A stretch of DNA of 42,484 nt, taken from Mycoplasma testudineum. GTDB taxonomy: Bacteria > Bacillota_I > Bacilli_A > Mycoplasmatales > Metamycoplasmataceae. The notes beneath the pieces are model-generated. The model ran no database searches and had not been told where the DNA came from. It saw nothing but the letters and a program-made list of their open reading frames with translations. How positions within the stretch are numbered: the stretch's first letter is position 1; every line of letters starts with the position of its first letter. The stretch lies in contig NZ_NNCE01000008.1 in the NCBI RefSeq assembly GCF_002245785.1, positions 1-42,484 of the forward strand. The letters are read 5' to 3'. Positions 10,904 to 21,577 of this stretch are shown in pieces. The translations under genes and the position numbers were made by a program.

Positions 10904-11650
10904 ATGTCAATTAAAAAAAGCGAATTATTAGAAATTGAATCAATGGAAAAAAACTATACTAAAGAATATATATTGCGCCAGCACCTTATGCGTATGTTTT
11001 TGAAAGATACTGATTTTTGAGATATTAATAATCAATTTAGTAACGTACACTTGCTTGACAAATTTGCTATGCCATATATTGAACACAGATCCCCTTTTTC
11101 ATGATTGTCATTTTCAAACATATTAAAATTTGAAACATATGATACTTTTTTTGCAAAAAGAAAAGGTGTTAATTTTTGTTTTGAAGAAATTTTATACATA
11201 AAGATGAGTTATGGTAAGTCATCTACACTACCTTTTGGCTTGATATTATCTCAAGTGATTAACAAATCTTTAAATTCAGATTTTGAATTTAGATTTTTTT
11301 CAGATTTCAAATATTCTAAAAGCAATTACAAAAACAACATTCTCAACAATTTTTACACAAACAATTTTGAATTATTTAGCAATGTTTTTGATGAAGATCT
11401 ATCTACAAAAATTTCTTCGTTATTTTCTAAAAATGAAAAAAAGAGAATTATGTTTTTAAAAAAAGGACAAGACCTAATTATTGTTATTAGTTTTTTGAAA
11501 AAAGAAGACGATTCTTTTAGAAAAATGATATTAACAAATAATATTAATGTTTACCATGTTGTGAGAACATGGGAAACAAAATCAAGTTTGTTTCAAAGGA
11601 TTATTAAAGCTATAGATCTAATAAATGATAAATTTAACACAATATGGTAA
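10904..11650 (+). CDS. family B protein, pair 2 (DUF3137-like soluble protein)
   Basis: A 248-residue protein, start ATG 10904 behind AAAAGG. The B-family order is kept: an N-terminal helical part (IKKSELLEIESME), then LKFETYDTFFAKRKG, FEEILYIKM, FYTNNFELFSNVFDEDL, STKISSLFSKNEKKR, a short beta segment, and TWETKSSLFQR in the last helix. TWETKS is shared with the B protein of pair 3. No membrane or export signal is seen. It is separated by 91 AT-rich bases from pair 3. The conserved pairing suggests A and B may form a complex, but no catalytic motif is recognisable. Confidence 0.78.
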
Positions 11651-11741
11651 ACATATAAAATTATTCATTTTTTTGACCATATAAGTAATTATAATTCTAA
11701 AGTTATGAATAGCTAGTTATAAAAAAACACAAGAGGCAACT

Positions 11742-12530
11742 TTGAATGAAACAAATAATAAAATAAATTTTGAACATTTAACAAAAATATCTAAATCACA
11801 GTCCGAAGTAAGGGAAAGTGATTTTTGTCAATTATTAGAATCTAGAAAATTCAAGGTCACAGCGTTAAAACTAAATAGGCAGCACATTATGGATAATTTT
11901 GTTGACCTTTACTCAAGAAAATTTAGACATTACTCTTTTTCATTTTTTTATATGCAGTTTAATTTGCCGAGCTGAAGTTATCCCTTTAAATTAGAAATTG
12001 ACAGAACAATTTATGCTCAAAACTCTAAATATCTTTTAACTTTTGATGATATTATATACGCAAATGATTATTATTCTTACAGACTACATGTTGCATATAC
12101 ATCAGGATTCGCTTTTTTAAAAATTAAATATCACGTAAGTGCAAAAGATTTCAATTTTAAATTCAATTTTTTTCAAAATATTACTAAATTTGGTCAAAAT
12201 ATAAAAATTTATCGTAAATCATTGGGAAACGTTACTACAAATAATAAAAAGAGATTCAAGCAATTATTTATTCAAGAAGCTGTCGAAAAAATAGCATCTT
12301 ATTTTAATTACAAAGATAAAAAAAACATGTCTTTAATTGTTGAAAATGGCTATCTTTATTTTTTAATAAAATATTCAAAAGATCAAAGGGAAAATGTTTT
12401 TAATGAATTAAGAGCATTCGAATGGGATTATAACTATTCAATGTCTAAAAATTTATTTATAAATAGAAGTAATTTACTTGAAAGAACTTTAGATGCCGCA
12501 ATTTATATTTTGAATATTATTGGTAATTAA
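11742..12530 (+). CDS. family A protein, pair 3 (DUF3137-like soluble protein)
   Basis: A 262-residue protein whose only well-placed start is TTG at 11742 behind AAGAGG, the second TTG start in the A family. Motifs run ISKSQSEVRE, NRQHIMDNF, FKLEIDRTIYAQ, FDDIIYAN, FAFLKIKYH, VTTNNKKRFKQLF, KKNMSLIVENGYLYF and NYSMSKNLF. It is much closer to the A protein of pair 1 (SKSQSE, LEIDRTIYA, NYSMSK shared) than to that of pair 2, so pairs 1 and 3 probably share a later duplication. There is no export signal. It is 43 bases ahead of its B partner. Confidence 0.78.
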
Positions 12531-12573
12531 TTTAGAACATGAAATATTTTAAACTAAACATAGGATTATAATA

Positions 12574-13344
12574 GTGATATTAAGTAAAAATCAAAACGAA
12601 ATTGTAAGAAAATTAATTGAAGAAAAAGTTGAAAAACACGAAATTAGAGAGCAATTAATAACCTGACTTTTTGATTCGTTAGAATATAAGGAAATTCATT
12701 CAGAATTTAGAATGAAACATTTTTTAGATTTTTTTGCAATTACAAACTTGAGAAATAATAAATATTCTTTTGTTCCTAGAGGGTTCCTTAATATTTTAAA
12801 AATTGAAATAGATAATGTAGTATTTGCTACAAAAAATAATTTGAAAATTTATTTTGAAGAAATAATTTATTTGCTTGCTTATTTTATACCTCAATTTTTC
12901 CCTTATTGCTTAATTGGAGCAGTTTCTAAAAATATGAAACTAAATTCAGAATTTAACTTCAAATTATTTGCTAATCTAAATTTTGTTTCTAACATGAATA
13001 ATTACACTAATGATTATTTTCAAAATTTTTTAACAAATGATTTAAACACTTTTGAAAGCATATTTGATAAAAAGTTATCTACAGAAATATCATCTTTATT
13101 TTTTGACAACGAAAAAGAAAGAATAATGCTAATTAAAGATGAATCAGGCTTAAAAATTATTGTTAAATATTCTCGGTTTGAGCATGATGTGTTAACGCGG
13201 ACAATTCTTCCTGACCGAATCGAAAAATACGATGTAGTTGAAACCTGAGAAACAAAATCAAATTTAATTGAAAGATGTTTAAAAGCGATAGAGTTAATTT
13301 CTCAAAAATTTGACAATATTGCAAATAAAATTACTAATAATTAA
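12574..13344 (+). CDS. family B protein, pair 3 (DUF3137-like soluble protein)
   Basis: A 256-residue protein. The GTG at 12574 is chosen because TAGGA lies nine bases ahead and because it gives the family length; the first ATG would remove the conserved N-terminal helix. It shares EFRMKHFLDF, LKIEIDNVVFATKNN, FEEIIYLLAYFIPQF, FLTNDLNTFESIFD, STEISSLFFDNEKER and VVETWETKSNL with the other B proteins. It is the last gene of the array. A hairpin followed by T-runs at 13476-13512 probably ends the transcript. No catalytic motif or membrane helix is seen. Confidence 0.78.
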
Positions 13345-13475
13345 ATATTGATAGCGTTAAATGATGTGGTTAAATAACTATTTGTTTTAACCTTTCTACA
13401 AGTCTAATTTCTCATCTATTAATTTTTTAACTCATCTATTTATACAATTTAATATATCTAAAACAGACGTTCAAA

Positions 13476-13512
13476 AGTTTATAATTTTCAAACTTATAAA
13501 CTGTATTTTTTC
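13476..13512 (+). terminator. probable terminator after the A-B array
   Basis: AGTTTATAA (13476-13484) pairs perfectly with TTATAAACT (13494-13502) around a nine-base loop, and six T follow at once after GTA. It lies in the 254-base gap before gyrA. The stem is AT-rich, so strength is uncertain. Confidence 0.45.
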
Positions 13513-13555
13513 ATTTTAACTCCATGTTTTAGGCTTTAAAAAATGCATTATAAAG

Positions 13556-13561
13556 TATAAT
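13556..13561 (+). promoter_or_regulatory. gyrA -10 box
   Basis: TATAAT about 37 bases before the gyrA start, with a clear ribosome site GGAGG between. No good -35 hexamer is seen. Confidence 0.55.
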
Positions 13562-13598
13562 TAAAAAATAGTAATTTAATTCTATTTGGAGGTTATAA

Positions 13599-16325
13599 AT
13601 GGCTTTTGATGACAAAAAAAACGATAACGAATTAGAAAAAGAAGAAAAAATTGATAAAACAGATGAGTTTTTAGTTAAAGATGATGAACTAAAGGTTCTT
13701 TTTGATGAAAATAAAAAAGTTAAAAAACCAAAAATAACTGAAGTAGAATCTAATGATGAAAAAAATCCTACAGAACGTGAAGAGTATCAAGTAAGTTCGC
13801 AGATTCTTGAAGAAGAACAAATGGGATTAAAACCAATGTATATTTCAAATGAAATGCAAAATTCATTTTTAGAATATGCTATGAGCGTTATTGTTTCAAG
13901 AGCTTTGCCTGATGCAAGAGACGGTTTAAAACCTGTACATAGAAGAATCTTATATGGAATGCACGAAATTGGAGTAACTAATTCAAGTGCTCATAAAAAA
14001 TCAGCCCGAATCGTCGGGGATGTATTAGGGAAATATCACCCGCACGGTGATAGTTCCGTTTATGAAGCTATGGTTAGAATGGCGCAAGATTTTTCTATGC
14101 GTTATCCTTTAGTTGATGGTCACGGAAATTTTGGTTCAATTGATGGTGACAGTCCTGCTGCTATGCGTTATACAGAAGCAAGGCTGGCTAAAATATCAAT
14201 GCACATGCTTGATGGAATCAAAAAAAATGCAGTTGATTTTGGTCCTAACTATGATTCAAGTGAAACAGAACCATTAGTTTTACCTTCTAGATTTCCTAAT
14301 TTACTAGTTAGTGGTGGTCAAGGTATTGCAGTTGGTATGGCAACAACTATAGCACCACATAATCTTACAGAATCAATTAATGCTGCTATTGCTGTTGCTA
14401 AAAATCCCAATATTGAACTAGTAGAGTTAATGCAACATATTAGCGGCCCTGATTTTCCAACTGGTGGAATTATTCTTGGTCAAAAAGGAATAAAAGATGC
14501 ATTTGAAACTGGTAAAGGTTCAATACCACTACGTTCTAAAACAGAAATAACTCAATTTGAAAGCGGAAAAAGTAGAATTGTTGTTACCGAAATTCCTTAT
14601 GGTGTTCAAAAAACTTCTATTGTTGAAAAAATAGCTCAGTTAGTAAAAGATAAAATAATTGAAGGTATTTCAGATTTACGAGATGAAACAAGCAGCAAGG
14701 GAATTAGAATTGTAATTGAAATTAAGAAAAACTTCGTTCCTGAAGTTGTACTTAATCAACTTTTCAAAACTACAAACTTGCAAATTAATTTCAACGTAAA
14801 TATGGTAGCTTTAGTAAATGGAGTTCCGAGAACATTAACATTAAAAGATGCACTTGAAGTTTACATTGAACATCAAAAAGTTACAACAAGAAGAGAATTA
14901 GAATTTGATCTAGAAAAAACATTAGCAAGATTGCATATACTAGAAGGATTCAAGATTGCAACTGATAATATCGAAGCAGTTATAAAAATTATTCGCCAAT
15001 CTCGTGATGATAATGCGGCCCGTGAACAACTATCTAAACAGTTTGATTTAAGTGAAATTCAAACTAAAGCAATCATTGATATGAGATTAGGAAGACTAAC
15101 CGGTTTATCAATTGATAAAACAATGTCTGAAATCGAAGAAGTTACAACATTTGTTAATAAGACTCAAGAAATTTTAGCTGATGAAGCAAAACTACTAGCT
15201 TTAATAATTTCTAATTTAGAAGAAATTAAAGAAAAATACGGTGATGCTCGTAAAACAGAAATAAATGTACATGGTTATGCTTCTATTAGCGATGAAGACT
15301 TAATACCGGTTTCAAATATAGTTTTGACTCGCTCAGTTAAAGGATATGTAAAGCGAATTAATCTTGAAGAATATAAATCACAAAATCGTGGTGGTATTGG
15401 TGTTAGAACTGCTAAAACATATGAAGATGATGATGTTAGTGACATTCTAGTTACTACAACTCACACCGATTTATTGATTTTTACCAATTATGGTAAAGTG
15501 TATAGACTAAGAGCACATGAAATACCGGAAGTATCTAAAACTGCCAAGGGAACACCATTTATAAATCTATTGCAAATTGAAAAAGATGAAAAAGTTGTTT
15601 CTTGATTAGCAACTAATGACTATCTTGATGATACATATTTATTAACCGTAACACAGGATGGAATTGTCAAACGTTCATTATTATCACACTTCCAAAGAAT
15701 TAACGTAAATGGAAAAATAGCTTTAAGCCTTAAAGATGGCGATAAATTAATTAGAGCAATGATTGTATCTGAAGATGAAGAAATTATCCTAGGAAGCAAC
15801 GAAGGTAAAATAGCTCGTTTTGATGTTTCAGAAATTAGATCTATGGGCCGTACTGCTGCTGGAGTTAAGGGTATGACATTAGCTGAAGGTAAAAAAGTTG
15901 TGGCAGCTTCTTCTTCAAATGAAGGTAATTTAATTTTTTCATTAGGTGATAATGGATTTGGTAAAAAAACTTCTGCAGAAAATTATAGAAAAACTAAACG
16001 TGGTGCTAAAGGTGTTATGACTCTTAAAGTTGAAAAAGCAGGAGATTTAGTATTTTCTGGTTTTGTAACTGGTAATGAAGAAATTTTAGTTATTAATTCA
16101 AGTGGTATTACAATTAGAACAAGCCTAGCACAGGTTTCTGAAACTGTTAATAGAGCTACAAAAGGTGTTAAAGTAATTTCGCTTAAAGATAAAGAATCAA
16201 TTAAATCTGTAGCAATTTTAAATGTAGAAAAAGTTGAAGAAGAAATTCTAAAAACTCAAGAACTTGATTTAGGAATTGTTAATGATGCAAATCCAGCTGC
16301 ATTAGTTGATGAAGACGATATTTAA
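13599..16325 (+). CDS. gyrA: DNA gyrase subunit A
   Basis: GyrA breaks and rejoins DNA for ATP-driven negative supercoiling, working with GyrB. The protein has 908 residues from ATG 13599 behind GGAGG, with one TGA-coded Trp near residue 669. An acidic, Lys-rich extension of about 80 residues precedes the usual start region ([19 protein letters not shown]). The catalytic Tyr is Tyr191 in [10 protein letters not shown]. The quinolone-region residues equal to E. coli Ser83 and Asp87 are Ser152 and Glu156, i.e. no classic Ser83 substitution. [17 protein letters not shown] marks gyrase rather than topoisomerase IV. The C-terminal part is a beta-pinwheel with a GyrA-box-like QNRGGIG and [10 protein letters not shown] repeats. 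The gyrB gene is not nearby. A terminator follows directly. Confidence 0.96.
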
Positions 16326-16343
16326 AAAATTATGTTTTATATG

Positions 16344-16371
16344 AAATAGGAATTAAATTGTCCTATTTTTT
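16344..16371 (+). terminator. gyrA terminator
   Basis: AAATAGGA (16344-16351) pairs with TCCTATTT (16361-16368) around a nine-base loop and runs into more T, 19 bases after the gyrA stop. Confidence 0.75.
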
Positions 16372-16444
16372 ATTTTAAATAATTTTGTTTAAAAAACTTT
16401 ATCTCAAATTCTGAAATAAAAAATTTAATGCCAACTTTTTTAGT

Positions 16445-16450
16445 TAAAAT
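16445..16450 (+). promoter_or_regulatory. -10 box TAAAAT six bases before the ATG at 16457
   Basis: TAAAAT, six bases, then ATG, with no Shine-Dalgarno. The same geometry as at 5898, 19844 (minus) and 24305 suggests a leaderless mRNA. Confidence 0.45.
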
Positions 16451-16456
16451 AAAATA

Positions 16457-18004
16457 ATGATATCCAGACTAAATCAATGATTTGAGTTTTATAAAAATGA
16501 TAATAAAGCATTAAGAGTATTAAAAAAAATAGACTCAAATCTAGAGCAAAATCGAGACTTTTTTGACAAACCATTTTATAACGAAAGAGGTTTTATTTTT
16601 TTTGAAAAATTAGGCAATCATGGTTTTAATGAATTTATTATTTCATTAGTTGTTCAAGCGTTTGTAAATTTAGTTTCAGATGTAGAGGATCTAAATATTT
16701 TAGTTGCATATAACAATAATGATGATTTAGATCATTATGCAGATTTAACGCATCAAATTCTTTCTCAAAAAAACTTCAAAGTTTTTAGATTCGAAAATAC
16801 ACAAATACTTCCTTCTGTTGTTAATGAAGCATACAACAATATATCTTTTGACGCTGCATTTTATTTTAATTACCAAAGTGAACAAAATAAATATCGACTA
16901 ACAATTTTTGACGGTCAAGGTGTATCAGTAAATTTAAATGTATATGAACAAATAGCCAACATGATTTTACACATGAATCCAAATACTGATGTACGTAAAA
17001 TAAGAAAAGCTCCAATCTATTTAAAAGAGCAAGAAATATTTGCTCAATATAAAAATAAAATTATTTCTTTAGCAAAAAGAAATAATGATGAAAAAAAGAT
17101 ATCAGTATATTTAGCTAATGCATCTAAATCATTTACGCATTTAGCTGGGAAAATATTAGGATCTTTAGATTTTGAATACAACATTTCCAAACATAAAATA
17201 CCTAATTTATTTGCATTCAGACCTTTGAATTGATATTTAAGAGACGCTACTAAAACAGGTAGTGATTTACTTTATATTACAGATACATCCGGAACAAAAT
17301 TAGGTGTAGCAATATCCATAGGAAACAAGTTTAAATTTTTAGAAGAAGTAGAATTATTAATTTTATTTTTAGATTTATATTTATTAGATTTAAAAACCAA
17401 AAGGTTATTATCAGATAAAAACTATATTGTGATTCCTAATTATTTAATTATTTTATTGCAAGAAATAATTATTAAATATCAAATAAAAGCATACCCAATT
17501 GAAAAATTTGATAATAAAAAATTAGATAAAACATATTTACTTTTTTCAATGAATAGAGATAATTTATTTAAATTTAATAGTCCAAGCGTAAATTATTATG
17601 ATCAGTTGCAATTTATAGTAATTTTTAGTGAATTGATGAATTATTACAAAACTCAAAGAGGTGCTTTGGCTAATGTTTTAAATCATACTTTGAGTTTATA
17701 TAAGCAAATATATCAAATTAAAGACAGATTTATTACGAACGAAGAAAACGCACAGCGCTTAATAAGCGAAATTGCTAATGGTTTATTTAAAGAAATTGTA
17801 AACCAAGTTAATATTTACGCTAATGAAACTTATTTTATGATTATTAATCCAGAAAATGATTTTTTAATTAGACTTGAATTTAAGCCTTTTACTAATTTTT
17901 TGTATTTTCAAATATTTGACCTTACAGGAAAAAAACAAATTGACATTGTAAATAAAATTCATAGCCAAATTAATACATGAATTAAAAATGCAAATAAAGG
18001 TTAA
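16457..18004 (+). CDS. degenerate alpha-D-phosphohexomutase homologue (probable pseudoenzyme)
   Basis: The 515-residue length and four-domain order match mycoplasma phosphomannomutase/phosphoglucomutase (ManB), which moves a phosphate between C1 and C6 of hexoses. Recognisable pieces are the start region (FYNERGFIFFEKLGN in place of the usual FGTAGVR..), the Rossmann strand ILVAYNNND, the domain-2 strand GSDLLYITDT and the helix IFSELMNYYKTQRGALANVL of domain 3. All active-site loops are lost. The serine loop TASHNP is replaced near 135-143 (YFNYQSEQN), the metal loop DPDADR is DTSGTK (276-281), the sugar loop FEES is lost (LFSMNRDN), and the phosphate loop near 472-480 lacks SGT. The frame is intact, so the protein is kept but cannot catalyse the reaction. 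It may bind or regulate. The family assignment is from motif order only. Confidence 0.7.
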
Positions 18005-18044
18005 TTAATTATTTATTTTTCAATTTAACACTTATTTATAATTC

Positions 18045-18057
18045 ACTATCAGATAGT
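18045..18057. repeat. 13-base perfect palindrome in the tpx upstream region
   Basis: ACTATC-A-GATAGT is perfectly symmetrical and lies about 150 bases before the tpx promoter, 40 bases after the previous stop. It could be an operator or part of a weak terminator. Nothing else supports a role. Confidence 0.25.
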
Positions 18058-18206
18058 AAAAATTGATAAAAAAATTAGCTAGTTTACCATTTTAAAATTA
18101 AAATCTATTTGATTCTAGACTAGGCAAATAAATCAAAAAGTTATATTAATTTAATTTATTAGGATAAAAAACGCTATTTTAATTTAACTTATATTTACAT
18201 TTTGAT

Positions 18207-18212
18207 TATAAT
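18207..18212 (+). promoter_or_regulatory. tpx -10 box
   Basis: TATAAT lies 19 bases before the tpx ATG, and the ribosome site AGGAG (18221-18225) sits between them, giving a leader of only about 13 bases. Confidence 0.6.
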
Positions 18213-18231
18213 GTTTATATAGGAGATAAAC

Positions 18232-18720
18232 ATGACAACAGAATTTAAAAAAATAAAATACAAACTATTTAGTGACCCAATTGCACTAGGAAAAACTTTA
18301 AAATTTAAAGGTATTAATACTTCATTTGATGTTGAAGAATTTAAACCTAAAAGATTAACAGTAGTTAGCCCATTTCCGGCTATTTCTACAAAAACATGTG
18401 ATGAACAGACACACGGATTAAGTGAATTAGCAAATAAATATAAAGATAAAATTGATGTAGTTTCAATTTCTATGGACTTGCCTTTTACACTAGCAGAATG
18501 ATGTGGAGCTAACGGTGTTGATAATGTTAATACTTTATCAGATTATAGATTCCATGATTTTGGTAAAAATAGTGGTTTCTTAATTAATGATATTATGTTG
18601 CTTAATAGAGGAATTATCGTTGTTGATAAAGATTCAAAAGTACTTTATGTTGAAGCTTTAGAAAATGTTCACAACCAAATTAATTTTGCTAAAGTAGATG
18701 AATTTATCGCAAAACTATAA
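18232..18720 (+). CDS. tpx: thiol peroxidase (atypical 2-Cys peroxiredoxin)
   Basis: Tpx reduces hydrogen peroxide and organic peroxides in the cytosol, with electrons from thioredoxin. The 162-residue protein has the family layout: FPAISTKTCDEQT with the peroxidatic Cys (C64 region), VVSISMDLPFTLAEWCGANG with the resolving Cys, then NTLSDYRFHDFGKNSG and the C-terminal GIIVVDKDSKVLYVE. One TGA encodes Trp just before the resolving Cys. Length and both Cys are normal, so it should be active. It stands alone between its own promoter and a strong terminator, converging with the DUF3137 gene. Peroxidases of this type protect mycoplasmas, which lack catalase, from their own and host peroxide. Confidence 0.95.
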
Positions 18721-18723
18721 TTA

Positions 18724-18772
18724 AAAAAATCCTTGACATTTAATAGGTAATTCTATTAGTCAAGGATTTTTT
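18724..18772. terminator. bidirectional terminator between tpx and DUF3137 gene
   Basis: A 14-bp perfect stem (18724-18737 with 18759-18772, core TCCTTGAC/GTCAAGGA) has A-runs and T-runs on its two sides. The loop itself contains AATAG/CTATT that can extend the pairing. It serves tpx on the plus strand and, on the minus strand, overlaps the last codons and stop of the converging gene. Confidence 0.9.
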
Positions 18773-19844
18773 CTTGCTTTAATACACATTGTTCTTGTAA
18801 ACAAGAAACTTCATAATTAGGTCTAATAACTAATGACATTAAAGCAAAAACTTGATATATTTCATTTAATGTATTAATAGTTCAATAATCAACTTCTTTT
18901 TTAAAATTATCAGCATAGTGAAAATTAAGTTTTAATACTCTTGGTGAAGATGGTAAAAATTTAATCAAAATTGAATTTTCAATTTTTTGAATTTGAAAAT
19001 GAAGTAAGTCAATTGAATTAGCAATTTTAAGCATTCCATTTTGAACATCTTCATTAAAAATTAAAGAACTTATTTGGTCATTGTTTGTTCTTAATTTAAA
19101 GCGTTCGTCAAATTCACTATTAGATGTATAAAAATCATGTAATAAACTATTTTTAGTTAAGTCTTGAATTAAGCTAAATTGAAACTCATTAAATTCTTTA
19201 CTTGTTTCATGATTTAATTCCAATTCTAACATTCCCACATTAGCATAAATGTTAGTTTTTTTTCTATTTAAAATATGCTCCCAAGTTCATGCTTGTGTTT
19301 GAAATCGCGCAAAATAATCATTAAATTCAAAACTGAATAATGGAGAATATTTAAATATAGTTGCATCTTTTCCTATTTCTGGAAAACCAACTCGTCTATA
19401 TCTAACTAGTGAAGGTAATAATTTATCTTTACTATTGTGAAATTTAAACTCACCTAAATCTTCAAAAATTAATCTGAAAAACTCATTGTGATCTATTTTT
19501 TTATTAAGAATAGAACTTGCTTTTTTTCTAATTGGATTAATGATTATTAAACTAAAAAACGAAACAATTGTAAGTCCTAATGAAACAGTTAAAATAATTG
19601 TTAAATCAGGATTTAAAATTTCATCATTATCATCGAATAATCTTGTTCAAACGATAAAAAGAACCAATCCAAATACCATGGATATTATTCAAAATATTAA
19701 ATAATATTTAGACAAAAAAAATCTAATACATAAATTAATTTCCATCTTTTTACTAGTGATATAGTTTCTTAATTTTTCAGCAACATTTTTTCTATGCTGT
19801 TCTACAAATTGCTTTTTTAGTTCGGCACTAAATTTTTTTAACAT
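18756..19844 (-). CDS. DUF3137 family membrane protein
   Basis: A 362-residue protein of a family of unknown function. An N-terminal basic helix (LKKFSAELKKQFVEQHRKN) precedes two membrane helices (about 56-76, with MVFGLVLFIVW, and 90-111, with IILTVSLGLTIVSFFSLII). A soluble domain follows, with FEFNDYFARF, the DUF3137 core FYTSNSEFDERFKLRTN and a closing helix. The ATG at 19844 is preferred because TATAAT lies exactly six bases ahead on the minus strand, implying a leaderless mRNA; an in-frame ATG at 19907 would start before that promoter. The final codons lie within the shared terminator with tpx. The soluble A and B proteins at 7340-13344 look like membrane-free relatives of it. Confidence 0.78.
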
Positions 19845-19850
19845 TAAATT

Positions 19851-19856
19851 ATTATA
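19851..19856 (-). promoter_or_regulatory. -10 box TATAAT six bases before the ATG at 19844
   Basis: Consensus TATAAT on the minus strand is followed by six bases and the start codon, with no Shine-Dalgarno. The transcript probably begins at the start codon. Confidence 0.5.
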
Positions 19857-19912
19857 AAACAAAATAGCAAACTTTAATAATACTATAGGTAAATTCAATG
19901 CATACACAAAAC

Positions 19913-19937
19913 AAAAAAATAGTGCAGTGCACTATTT
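19913..19937 (-). terminator. terminator overlapping the stop codon of MIP copy 3
   Basis: On the minus strand AAATAGTGC and GCACTATTT form a perfect 9-bp stem with a three-base loop, followed by a T-run. The TAG stop codon lies inside the left arm. MIP copies 1 and 2 end in comparable hairpins. Confidence 0.85.
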
Positions 19938-21565
19938 CTCGTTTTTTAAATTTCCAAATAAAAATGAATTTTGTCCTGAAAATTTTTCTTTTAATAAACT
20001 GAAGAACGATCTAGTTTGAGTTTTACCGCCCCCATTTATTAAATCATATTCGTAGAAAACTTTTTTACCTTCAGCATTTAACACTTCTTTAGAAGTAAAT
20101 GTTTCTAATAATCCGGTTTGACTAGTTCCTTCGTTTCCTCATTGAATTCCCAAAGCATTAAAATTGTTGTCAATTGATAATGATCCTGAAGCTCCTTTAT
20201 ATAAATTATCAGTTTCAAAACCAATTCCCATACCAAATCTATGATAGTAATCCCCGGCTAATCAAAAATCATTTGGAAACCGGTATTTAATACCAGATTT
20301 AGTTGGAGCGCTTAGCTTAGATATAACATTTCCATTTATATGAATTGAATCATATATTCCTGGAATTCTTTGCCCGTAAGCATTTGTAATCATATAAGCT
20401 CTTACTAAATCAGAATATTTCGATCCTTTATTTGGAAGTACATCGCCTTCTCTTTTGTTGATTGTTGGAGATGAGGAGTTTCCATCGTAACCTAACACAT
20501 ATGCTTGATCGAACTTTGCAATTTCTTCACTTGTTTTATCTAAAACATTTGTTTTAGGAAATTTAATTTTAGGTTCTTTATATTTTGTAGCAAAATTTCT
20601 AGTTACATGTTTTGCTTCTTCTTCATCTTTAAATTGAACTTTTATAACTGCAAAATCTTTAGCATAATTTTTTACATTTTTGTAATCAAATTGGTCATCG
20701 TGATAATATTTTCCAACCATAGGATTAAGTTCAATTGAATCACCTAAAAAATTATGAGCACTAAAAAATAATTCTGGATAATTACTTAAAACAACAGTAT
20801 TTTTTTATCGTCAGTATTTCCGGTAAGATCTCTAAATCTAAATTCTAATTTATTAGCTTTTGCATATGTAGCATTTTCACTAAAATCCATATTGATAATT
20901 ACGTGCAAATTTGTTCCAAAAAATCATGTTAATGGATAGGTATCATCGCTTGGTTTTATATAGTCTAAAACTCAAGCAGTACCAGCTTCAAATTTCAATT
21001 CTTCTCTACCGTCTTGTTTTTCGTTTCTGTCAATTTCAACTTTAAAATAATAATCTTTCAATGTTTCATATTGATCGTTTTTTACATTTTGATATTGTTC
21101 AGAATTAACTGTAATAAATTTAGCTGCATCTCCGGTTTCTACTATACCCATACCATTGTAATTCGGAGTAGTAAAATTTTCAATTCTAGAACTAATAGCA
21201 GTAACATCTGAATTAAAAGTTGGTTCAGTTTTTGGGGTAACAAAGCCATCGTAAGGATTAAAACCTGGATCGTTATCACCAAAACTAGGATTTGTTTCAC
21301 TAGGAGGTGTTCCTGAGTTTGTCCCAGGTCCACCAGGTTGATTTGGTGGTGTAGTATTTCCTGGATTTCCTGGAGTAGGATTTTGAGGATTAGGTTCTGG
21401 TGTCGGTGCAGGTGTTTCAGGAGTAGGAGTAACAGGATTCGGATTTGTTTCAGCTGGAGGATTCACTTCTCCAAGATTGTTGCCACATGAAATCGCTGCC
21501 AAAATTGACATCCCAGAAACAATCGGCAATGCTGCAAATAGTATTGTTCGTTTTCTAATTTTCAT
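19932..21565 (-). pseudogene. MIP copy 3: immunoglobulin serine protease gene, frameshifted
   Basis: MIP is a DUF31 serine protease that, after MIB has bound an antibody, cuts the heavy chain between VH and CH1. This copy starts at 21565 (lipobox AISC, Cys27) with a Pro/Thr/Gly-rich spacer. It matches copies 1 and 2 until about residue 253, where a run of seven T (20800-20806 on the plus strand) is one base short. The frame then ends at TAA 20786-20788, giving 259 residues. His221 (TNLHVIIN) lies before the shift, while the Asp (KDFAVI) and Ser (GASGS) lie after it, so the present product is inactive. One added base restores a 544-residue protein. Phase switching by slippage, decay and sequencing error are all possible. 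It follows MIB copy 3 by 12 bases. Confidence 0.85.
20800..20806. repeat. seven-T homopolymer at the MIP copy 3 frameshift
   Basis: The run reads as seven A in the coding strand between GACGAT and the codons for TVVLSNYPE. Eight would keep the frame shared with the two intact copies, where this spot has no such run. It is the only frame break in the six MIB-MIP genes. Confidence 0.7.
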
Positions 21566-21577
21566 TGTTATATCTTT

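Noticed and set aside
11673..11695. Promoter TTGACC with TATAAT before the pair 3 A gene
   Set aside because: The spacing of 11 bases is too short for a functional -35/-10 pair.
13599..15605. gyrA split in two genes at 15605
   Set aside because: The break is a TGA read as Trp. The frame continues without interruption to 16325.
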